Source: Thermoleophilia bacterium
GTDB lineage: Bacteria; Actinomycetota; Thermoleophilia; RBG-16-64-13
Length of the DNA: 6,103 bases
Reading direction: 5' to 3'
NCBI GenBank assembly: GCA_016929985.1
Contig: JAFGIH010000808.1
Coordinates: forward strand, 1-6,103
Positions 1-5,354 of this stretch are shown here, piece after piece (position 1 is the first letter of the stretch; each line of letters opens with the position of its first letter). The notes under the pieces were generated by a model. That model was not told the origin of the DNA. It ran no database searches and was given only the letters and a program-made list of their open reading frames with translations. The position numbers and the translations under genes were made by a program.

Positions 1-1
1 C

Positions 2-433
2 CCGGCGGACTCCACGGTCACCCGTTTCACCGATCTGGGCACTCCCAACGAGGCAGGTTATCCGCACCGATGGGTGCAGACGGCCTACGACCGCGGCATC
101 ACGCAGGGCACCAATGCCGGGGGAACGCTCTTCGCGCCCTGGGAACCCATCCGCCGCGACCAGCTGGCCGGCATGATCGTGCGGGGGGCCAAGGAAGTCA
201 TGACCGGCGCCCTGGAAGAGCCACCGGCCGGTGCGCCATCACTCTTCGGCGGCGTGGGTGACCCTCATGGCGACAACCTGCGCATTGCCGAATACAACGG
301 CCTGCTGGAGGGTCTGCTCGACGCGGACGCCGTGGATGGCCCGGACCCTGCCGGCACAGAGTGGGATGTGATGCTGCCTGCCACGCGGGGTGAGGTGGCG
401 CAGATGCTCTACAACCTCAAGCTGAAGCTCTAG
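2..433 (+). CDS. SLH-domain surface protein, C-terminal part (5' end outside window)
   Basis: The reading frame is open from the left edge, so the start lies upstream; 143 residues are visible. Residues about 8-62 form an S-layer homology unit: it opens with RFTDLG, has an aromatic/Ala helix (RWVQTAYDRGITQG), continues with LFAPWEPIRRDQLAGMIVRGA, and so matches the SLH pattern of an F-x-D start, a GI-x-G turn, an F-x-P loop and an R-x-(E/Q) helix. A second, degenerate unit follows from about residue 87 (HGDNLRIAEYNGLLEG) to the end (TRGEVAQMLYNL). SLH units normally anchor exported proteins to cell-wall polymers, so this is probably a secreted or S-layer-associated protein whose functional part is missing here. 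The last residues resemble the C-terminus of the gene at the right edge, so the two are likely paralogs. The stop codon interlocks with that of the convergent PLP-enzyme gene. Confidence 0.85.
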   Translation, partial: PADSTVTRFTDLGTPNEAGYPHRWVQTAYDRGITQGTNAGGTLFAPWEPIRRDQLAGMIVRGAKEVMTGALEEPPAGAPSLFGGVGDPHGDNLRIAEYNGLLEGLLDADAVDGPDPAGTEWDVMLPATRGEVAQMLYNLKLKL

Positions 434-439
434 CTCAGC
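421..439. repeat. short imperfect inverted repeat spanning two convergent stop codons
   Basis: GCTGA (421-425) pairs with TCAGC (435-439) around a short centre that contains the shared CTAG. It could act as a weak bidirectional terminator for the SLH gene and the PLP gene. The stem is only five pairs, has no T-run on either side, and sits within coding sequence on both strands, so the role is uncertain. Confidence 0.3.
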
Positions 440-1671
440 GGCGCGAGCGCGTTGTCGAAGTCCGCCATCAGGTCGGCCGGGTCCTCGAGTCCTACCGATA
501 GCCTGAAGACACCGTTTCCGGCGTAGGCGCGGTACGAAGCCTCCTGCTCCGGAGTCAAATGGAACGACGAACGGAGCAGGTCGTCGGTGGACAGATAGCA
601 GACCAGGGTGCGGTTGTGTCCTAGTGATACCCCGAAGTGGGCGATCCTTAGGCGGTCGGACAACGATTGCGCGGCAGCCGGACCGTCCTTCACCTGGAAG
701 GTGACCATGCCCGAGAAGTTATCCATTTGGCGCGTGGCGAGCTCGTGCTGGGGGTGCGACGGCAGTCCGGGATACATGACCCGCGTGATCTTGGGATGAG
801 CCTCGAGGTGACGGGCGACCGCAAAAGCGTTCTCCTGATGGGCGGCCATGCGGATGGGGAGTGTGGTAAGTCCGCGCATGATGAGCCACGCGTTGAAGGG
901 GCTGAGGATGCCCCCCATGTGGATGGCCGCCTTGCGCAGCTGTTTGATCTCGTCGCGGGGGCCGAGGATGGCTCCTCCCAGCGCGTCGCCGTGCCCGCAG
1001 ATGTACTTGGTGAGCGACTGGATCACGTAGTCGGCGCCGAGTTCTATGGGCCGCGTGGCGATGGGAGTCCCGAAGGTGGAGTCGACCGCGACCTGCACAC
1101 CGGCTGCGCGGGCGATCTTTGCCACCGCTTCGATGTCGGTCAGCCGAAGGAGCGGATTGACGGGTGTCTCCAGATAGACGAGGCGCGTGTTGGGACGCAG
1201 AGCCGTGCGAACGTTCTCAGAATCCGACGTGTTGACGCGAGTGATCTCGATACCGAGGCCGGGCAGTTTCTGGTTGGCGAACTCGGACGCCGCCGCGTAG
1301 GTGATGTCGCTCATCACCATGTGGTCGCCGGCCTTCAGCGAGTGCAGGAACAAGGCGGCGATCGCCGCGACCCCGCTCCCGAAGGCGACGCAATCCTCAG
1401 CGCGTTCGAGCACGGAGAGTTTGCGCTCCAGTTGCGCGATGGTCGGATTGCCCCAGCGGGTATAGACGAAGGGGGTGTCTTCCGTCATCTCATCAGCCGA
1501 GAATGCGACACTCGGGTTGATGACGAAAGTCGTCGACATCACGATATCGGGAGCCGCGGCGCCCGTGAGCGCGTTGGCGGGTGTGCCCGCATGGATCGCG
1601 GCGGTCTTGACACCTACGGTGCCCAGATCGTTCGCCACGTGTGATTCGTTCAGAGAGCGAGATCGTTTCAC
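430..1671 (-). CDS. Cys/Met-metabolism PLP-dependent enzyme (cystathionine gamma-synthase / gamma-lyase / sulfhydrylase superfamily)
   Basis: A fold-type I PLP enzyme acting on sulfur amino acids, expected to be a cytosolic tetramer. With the GTG start at 1671 it has 413 residues, close to the usual 380-430. Visible family landmarks are YTRWGNPT (residues 70-77; the Tyr and Arg bind the cofactor phosphate of the neighbouring subunit), FGSGVAA (97-103, phosphate loop), Tyr125 (ring-stacking position), VDSTF (196-200; Asp197 pairs with the pyridine nitrogen), SLTKYICGHGD (219-229; Lys222 is the Schiff-base lysine) and RLSVGLED (390-397; Arg390 binds the substrate carboxylate). The start was chosen because GGAG at 1677-1680 lies five bases before the GTG; the frame stays open to an ATG at 1797, but the extra 42 residues do not look like the family. 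Ala127 occupies the place of the catalytic Cys of methionine gamma-lyase, which argues against that activity. Cystathionine synthase, lyase and O-acetylhomoserine sulfhydrylase cannot be told apart here. The gene is divergent from the zinc-ribbon operon and convergent with the SLH gene. Confidence 0.92.
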   Translation of the reverse strand: MKRSRSLNESHVANDLGTVGVKTAAIHAGTPANALTGAAAPDIVMSTTFVINPSVAFSADEMTEDTPFVYTRWGNPTIAQLERKLSVLERAEDCVAFGSGVAAIAALFLHSLKAGDHMVMSDITYAAASEFANQKLPGLGIEITRVNTSDSENVRTALRPNTRLVYLETPVNPLLRLTDIEAVAKIARAAGVQVAVDSTFGTPIATRPIELGADYVIQSLTKYICGHGDALGGAILGPRDEIKQLRKAAIHMGGILSPFNAWLIMRGLTTLPIRMAAHQENAFAVARHLEAHPKITRVMYPGLPSHPQHELATRQMDNFSGMVTFQVKDGPAAAQSLSDRLRIAHFGVSLGHNRTLVCYLSTDDLLRSSFHLTPEQEASYRAYAGNGVFRLSVGLEDPADLMADFDNALAPLS

Positions 1672-1676
1672 TTCAT

Positions 1677-1680
1677 CTCC
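1677..1680 (-). promoter_or_regulatory. ribosome binding site deciding the GTG start of the PLP enzyme
   Basis: Read on the minus strand, GGAG is followed by five bases (ATGAA) and then the GTG at 1671-1669. No comparable purine run precedes the next in-frame GTG (residue 12) or the longer upstream starts. The ATG that overlaps this site is out of frame. Confidence 0.65.
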
Positions 1681-1812
1681 AATAGTCCCTTTCGCGTCGA
1701 ATCCATTTTGCCACAGTACCGTCGCCGGGTGGCACGTGTGGACCTTGGTCTCGAATCGTAATAGAGTGGGTACGGTAGCCCGTGACCGGATAGACACTGA
1801 GGTGGAGGGGCC

Positions 1813-2298
1813 ATGGCGATCTGCAGGGTGTGTGGGACGCAGATGTCGGATGGTACGCGATTCTGCCCGAACTGCGGGGCGGACGCTGCGATGACGACCG
1901 GACCGATGGGGTACGGCCCTCCGCCTCAGCCGAGGATGGCCGGCCGGGGCGCTAACGGTATGGCCCGAGCGGCGCAGGGCGTCGGCGTAGGCGGAGGGAT
2001 ACTGGGAGTCATTTGGGGTGGTCTGGCTCCCTATCTGACCTTCCGGTTTCCCAACGATATCAGTTGGTCGATGTACGGGACGAATCTGGGCAAGCCCGAA
2101 GTGGGCCTCATCATCGGGGTCGTTCTCGGTGTTCTTGGCATCATCGGTGCAGTATTGGCCGTCCGATCACGGGGGACGGCCGGGTTCTTGCTCTTCTTCT
2201 GCGGCATTGTCGGATTCGTGCTGGGCCAGACCTGGCTCATCCCAGGCGCGATGCTGCTTGCGGCCGGGGGACTGGCGTTCGGCTCTGGTCGCTCCTAG
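1813..2298 (+). CDS. zinc-ribbon multi-pass membrane protein, unknown function
   Basis: 161 residues. The N-terminus is a classic C4 zinc ribbon, C4-x2-C7-x10-C18-x2-C21 (CRVCG and CPNCG knuckles), followed by a flexible Gly/Pro linker (GPPPQP, residues 35-40). The rest is hydrophobic: probable membrane segments at about 56-77, 96-117, 122-138 and 141-157, with RSR (118-120) as a cytoplasmic-type loop. A zinc ribbon at the start of a small membrane protein is common, and such ribbons usually mediate protein contacts; no enzymatic motif is visible. The start is an ATG with GGAGG at 1804-1808, four bases upstream. It is the first gene of a three-gene set: the TPM gene follows after 49 bases, then pspA. 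I infer a partner or sensor role at the membrane in that module, but the sequence does not show the function. Confidence 0.85.
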   Translation: MAICRVCGTQMSDGTRFCPNCGADAAMTTGPMGYGPPPQPRMAGRGANGMARAAQGVGVGGGILGVIWGGLAPYLTFRFPNDISWSMYGTNLGKPEVGLIIGVVLGVLGIIGAVLAVRSRGTAGFLLFFCGIVGFVLGQTWLIPGAMLLAAGGLAFGSGRS

Positions 2299-2335
2299 AA
2301 AGTACGGGTCCCGGCCTCGTGGCTTCATCGGTATG

Positions 2336-2342
2336 AGGAGGT
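2336..2342 (+). promoter_or_regulatory. strong ribosome binding site deciding a TTG start
   Basis: AGGAGGT is a full anti-16S match located five bases before TTG at 2348. The in-frame ATG at 2333 lies before this site and has no purine run of its own, so the TTG is preferred. A small hairpin (2323-2328 with 2333-2338, one G-T pair) would cover the first bases of the site and might dampen initiation. Confidence 0.75.
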
Positions 2343-2347
2343 ATCTC

Positions 2348-4534
2348 TTGAGTCCTTTGCAGCGGTTCGCGGAGTACCGCTTGGGTTCGCACCGGTTGGC
2401 GATCGCCGCCGCATTCGTGTTCATGGCGGCGTGCACATTTCTTCTCCCGTCCCATGCCAACGCGGAGAATCCCTTCCGCCTGGACTCCCAGATAGAGGAT
2501 CGCGTGGGTGCTGTCGGTGGCCGGGAAGCCGAGGTCCAGGCCGCGCTTGAAGATCTCCGTGAGTCCGAACGGATCGACCTGTGGGTGGCGTATGTCGATG
2601 ACTTCTCGGGTCTCGAGGCTGAAGACTGGGCTTTCGAGACTGCCGACATGAGCGATCTCGGTTTGAACGACGCGTTGCTCGCCATCGCTGTGGAAGAGCG
2701 GAACTACTATTACGTGGTCGATGAGGACTTTCCACTCGGCGATGACGAGATCGATGACGTGATGGTGCGTCTGGTCGAGCCGGCTCTTCGCGACAGCGAC
2801 TGGGCGGGGGCCGCCATCGCTGCAGCCGACGGCATGGCCGAGGCGCTCAGCCCGGCGGTCGTCACCACAGTCACCACCGGGCTCGTGACGACGTCCACCG
2901 TTGCACCGGGTGCGGGCGGCGGGCTGCAGGGTACGGCCGATGATGGGGAAGGAGCAGAGGGCGGGGGGTTCCCTTGGGGCCTCCTGTTCGCCCTGGTGGT
3001 CCTCGCCATTGTGGGAGTGGTCGTCTGGATGCGGCTATGGAACACACGGAAGCGGCAAGGTTCCGGAGGCGCCCCCGCCGCTGATGTAGAAGGCCGTGGT
3101 ATGACGCTGCAGGAATTGCGGCAGAGGGTCGGTTCGCAGCTGGTGCAGACAGACGATGCCATCAAGACCAGCACCGAAGAAGTGGGCTTTGCCATTGCCG
3201 AATTCGGCGAAGAGGCCGCGGCGCCTTTTGAAAAGGCTTTGGGGGAAGCGCACCGGGAACTCGATGAGGCTTTCCGGCTCCACCGGCAGCTCGACGAGAC
3301 CGCCGATGAGCAGACGCAGCGCCGCCTGCTCGTCACGATACTGCAGCACACAGGTGCAGCCAATGAGAAGCTGGATGCTCAGGTGAAGCATTTCGACAAG
3401 CTGCGCGACCTGGAGAAGCAGGCGCCTCAAGTGCTCGCGGGGCTGGGAGAGGAAGTGGTGGCACTCGAAGCTCGTATTCCCGCCGTCCGCGAGGAGTTGG
3501 CAGCGCTTGGGGCCGTGTATTCGCCCAAGGCCCTCGAGTCCGTTGTCGCCAATCCTGACGAGGCAGCCTCACGTCTCGCCTTCGTCAAAGAGCAGATGCA
3601 GGCGGGGCTGGAGGACGTGCAGGCCAAGCGGTTGGGAGAAGCGGCTGTGACCGCACTCGCTGCGCAGGAAGCGGCCGGTCAGTCCAGGGCATTCCTCGAT
3701 GCCATCGGCCGGTTGGGAAAGGACCTCGCTCAGGCCCAGGGGCGCATCGACGCGGCCATCGCTGAGACTCAGCGCGATATTGCCGAGGCTCAGGCGGCAG
3801 GTGCGTCGGGGTTGTCGGGGGCCACGGCGGCGCAGCTCGGACCGCTTGTCGCGGCCGCCCAGGCTGCCGTCACGGCGGCGTCCGGAGCGGCCTCCGCAGA
3901 CGGAGGCCGCGACCCACTCGGTGCTCTGCGTCACATCGAAGAAGCCGATGCGTCCCTCGAGGCGATGCTGCAGCAGGTCAGAGATGAGCGGACGCAATGG
4001 ACACGTGCCGCGGTCGCGCTTGACAGAACACTCATCGCGGCTCGCGCCCAGGTATCGGCGGCCGGGGACTACATCACGACGCATCGGGGGGCGGTGGGGA
4101 GCGAACCTCGAGCGCTCTTGGCCGAGGCGCAAGGCGCACTCGACCAAGCTGTGGCTCTTGGTGCCTCCGATCCTATCAGCGCCTCTAGGTGGGCGGCTAA
4201 TGCACACGAACTCGCCGGCAGGGCCCTGAATCAAGCGCAGGCGGAGACACGTAGGGTGACGACGACGGGGATACCTGGGATGCCCGGTTCGGATATGGGT
4301 TCGGCGGTCGTGGGCGCTATCCTCGGGGGCATCCTGAGTAGTGCTCTCGGGGGTGGGAGCTCGAGCCGGCGCACAGGGGGAGGTTTGTTCGGGTCGGGCG
4401 GTCTGTTCGGGTCGGGTGGCTCGAGTGGAGGTAGTCTCGGCAGCGGTGGCAGACGCGGCGGCGGGGGTTTCGCGCCGCCTTCGTTCGGCGGTACCGGCAC
4501 CCGCATGCGCCGTGGCGGCGGCGGGCGCTTCTAG
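2348..4534 (+). CDS. TPM-domain (Psb32/YgcG-like) membrane protein with long cytoplasmic coiled coil and Gly-rich tail
   Basis: 728 residues from the TTG at 2348 (733 if the ATG at 2333 were used). In order: a signal peptide with a hydrophobic core at about 17-33 and probable cleavage after HANA (39); a TPM domain at about 40-168, with DLWVAYVDDF (about 77-86), the core LNDALLAIAVEE (106-117), the strand YYYVVDEDF and a closing WAGAAIAAADGMAEAL helix; a Thr/Gly-rich linker; one membrane segment at about 210-228, followed by RLWNTRKRQ (positive side, so cytoplasmic); a highly charged, largely helical region at about 252-638; and a Gly/Ser/Arg tail at 640-728. The TPM domain should therefore lie outside the membrane and the coiled coil inside. 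Residues 567-584 (AQVSAAGDYITTHRGAVG) resemble a stretch I recall from actinobacterial TPM proteins. The function is not established; pspA starting 34 bases downstream suggests a membrane-stress role, with the coiled coil as a possible PspA contact. Confidence 0.88.
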   Translation: MSPLQRFAEYRLGSHRLAIAAAFVFMAACTFLLPSHANAENPFRLDSQIEDRVGAVGGREAEVQAALEDLRESERIDLWVAYVDDFSGLEAEDWAFETADMSDLGLNDALLAIAVEERNYYYVVDEDFPLGDDEIDDVMVRLVEPALRDSDWAGAAIAAADGMAEALSPAVVTTVTTGLVTTSTVAPGAGGGLQGTADDGEGAEGGGFPWGLLFALVVLAIVGVVVWMRLWNTRKRQGSGGAPAADVEGRGMTLQELRQRVGSQLVQTDDAIKTSTEEVGFAIAEFGEEAAAPFEKALGEAHRELDEAFRLHRQLDETADEQTQRRLLVTILQHTGAANEKLDAQVKHFDKLRDLEKQAPQVLAGLGEEVVALEARIPAVREELAALGAVYSPKALESVVANPDEAASRLAFVKEQMQAGLEDVQAKRLGEAAVTALAAQEAAGQSRAFLDAIGRLGKDLAQAQGRIDAAIAETQRDIAEAQAAGASGLSGATAAQLGPLVAAAQAAVTAASGAASADGGRDPLGALRHIEEADASLEAMLQQVRDERTQWTRAAVALDRTLIAARAQVSAAGDYITTHRGAVGSEPRALLAEAQGALDQAVALGASDPISASRWAANAHELAGRALNQAQAETRRVTTTGIPGMPGSDMGSAVVGAILGGILSSALGGGSSSRRTGGGLFGSGGLFGSGGSSGGSLGSGGRRGGGGFAPPSFGGTGTRMRRGGGGRF
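3887..3910 (+). repeat. perfect 10-bp inverted repeat inside the TPM gene
   Basis: GCGGCCTCCG (3887-3896) and its exact reverse complement (3901-3910) flank a CAGA loop. The GC-rich stem encodes residues 514-521 in the linker before the GGRDPL segment. In mRNA it would form a very stable hairpin in mid-gene. It may be incidental to Ala/Gly codons or may modulate elongation. Confidence 0.6.
4386..4419 (+). repeat. short tandem repeat, 18-bp period, encoding LFGSGG twice
   Basis: TGTTCGGGTCGGGYGG occurs at 4386-4401 and again at 4404-4419, differing at one base. It encodes two successive LFGSGG units in the low-complexity Gly/Ser tail of the TPM protein. This looks like a recent slippage expansion in a tolerant region. 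Confidence 0.75.
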
Positions 4535-4568
4535 AAACAGAAGAACACGCAAACGGGGAGGAGCTCAC

Positions 4569-5279
4569 ATGGCACAGCAATCCATCCTAGGTCGGATCGC
4601 GCAACTTGCCCGCGCGAACATCAACGCACTTCTGGATGCGGCCGAGGATCCAGACAAGATGCTCGACCAGATGATCCGTGACTACATCAACAACATCCGC
4701 GACGCCGAGGAAGCGGTAGCGCAGACCATCGGCAACCTGCGCATGATGGAAGAAGACTCGCGCGAGGCGCAGAAGACTGCTGCCGATTGGGGCGCGAAGG
4801 CCGCGGCGGCAGCCGGCAAGGCCAAGCAACTGCAGGCCGACAATCCCGCTGAGGCCGCCCGCTTCGAGAATCTGGCCAGGGTGGCCCTCAAGCGTCAGAT
4901 CACCTTCGAAGAGCAGGTCGACGACCTGGCGGCTCCCATCGCTCAGCAGACCGAGGTGGTCACCAAGCTCAAGAGCGGTCTCTCGGGGATGCATGTGAAG
5001 CTCGAGGAACTCAGGACCAAGCGCGACGAGCTCGTGGGGCGGGCCAAGGTCGCCGAGGCTCAGATGAAGGTGCAGGATGCTCTCAAGAGCATCAACATCA
5101 CCGATCCGACCAGTGAGCTCCACCGCTTCGAAGAGAAGATCCGCCGCGAAGAGGCCAGGGCGGCCGGCATGGCCGAGGTCGCAGCCTCGTCGCTGGACGC
5201 GCAGTTCGACACCTTGGACGACGTGGCCGAGGATGCTGAGGTAGAGAGGCGTCTCGCCGAACTGAACGCGCAGAACTAG
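4569..5279 (+). CDS. pspA: PspA/IM30 (Vipp1) family protein, ESCRT-III-like
   Basis: 236 residues; PspA proteins are usually about 220-260. Residues 2-24 form the N-terminal amphipathic membrane-binding helix and include ARANINALLDAAEDP (14-28), almost the same as the E. coli PspA signature ANINALLDKAEDP. KMLDQMIRDY (30-39) follows, then a long alpha-helical hairpin rich in Ala, Glu and Lys (RFENLARVALKRQ in the middle, FEEKIRREEARAAGMAEVA towards the end), and a C-terminal segment ending AEVERRLAELNAQN. Members polymerise into rings and rods on the inner face of the cytoplasmic membrane and help maintain membrane integrity under stress. The start is the ATG with GGAGG at 4557-4561, seven bases upstream; the open frame extends further back only as a shadow of the TPM gene. 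It is the last gene of the set and is followed by a strong hairpin. No PspF, PspB or PspC homolog is visible, so regulation is probably unlike that of E. coli. Confidence 0.95.
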   Translation: MAQQSILGRIAQLARANINALLDAAEDPDKMLDQMIRDYINNIRDAEEAVAQTIGNLRMMEEDSREAQKTAADWGAKAAAAAGKAKQLQADNPAEAARFENLARVALKRQITFEEQVDDLAAPIAQQTEVVTKLKSGLSGMHVKLEELRTKRDELVGRAKVAEAQMKVQDALKSINITDPTSELHRFEEKIRREEARAAGMAEVAASSLDAQFDTLDDVAEDAEVERRLAELNAQN

Positions 5280-5296
5280 GGCGCGCTTGAGATAAC

Positions 5297-5322
5297 GGGC
5301 GCCGGCGCAAGCGCCGGCGCCC
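5297..5322. terminator. GC-rich hairpin terminator between convergent pspA and SLH genes
   Basis: GGGCGCCGGCG (5297-5307) pairs perfectly with CGCCGGCGCCC (5312-5322) around a CAAG loop: 11 pairs, all G-C. It starts 18 bases after the pspA stop and 11 bases beyond the SLH gene stop, so it can serve both strands. There is no T-run on either side, as is common for terminators of high-GC bacteria. Confidence 0.8.
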
Positions 5323-5331
5323 CCAAGAAGT

Positions 5332-5354
5332 CCTACTCCAGGAGCTGGAGTAGG
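5332..5354. terminator. second perfect hairpin overlapping the SLH gene's stop codon
   Basis: CCTACTCCAG (5332-5341) and CTGGAGTAGG (5345-5354) are exact reverse complements around a GAG loop. On the plus strand this follows the GC hairpin by nine bases and could act as a backup terminator for the pspA operon. On the minus strand it encodes the last residues (NLLQLLE) and the stop codon of the SLH protein. Confidence 0.55.

Noticed and set aside
667..1644. Long plus-strand open frame (325 codons) opposite the PLP enzyme
   Set aside because: Its translation is low-complexity Arg/Asp/Gly-rich with no family features. The opposite strand carries all conserved PLP-enzyme motifs, so this is an antisense shadow in GC-rich DNA.
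1745..1776. Possible promoter for the zinc-ribbon operon (TTGGTC and TACGGT)
   Set aside because: The spacing between the hexamers is 20 bases and both match poorly, so no promoter can be called from sequence alone.
1672..1812. SAM-type riboswitch ahead of the PLP enzyme
   Set aside because: I looked for paired helices and conserved cores of known SAM riboswitches in the minus-strand leader and saw none.
2129..2347. Upstream extension of the TPM frame into the zinc-ribbon gene
   Set aside because: The signal peptide begins just after 2348 with a full ribosome site. The extension is a shadow of the zinc-ribbon gene and has no hydrophobic or domain logic.
3569..4552. Long minus-strand open frame (327 codons) opposite the TPM gene
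   Set aside because: It is an Arg/Ala/Pro-rich shadow with no domain or ribosome site; the plus-strand protein is coherent.
4341..4568. N-terminal extension of the PspA frame upstream of 4569
   Set aside because: It overlaps the Gly-rich end of the TPM gene in another frame. The PspA family start MAQQSILGRIAQ has its own strong ribosome site.
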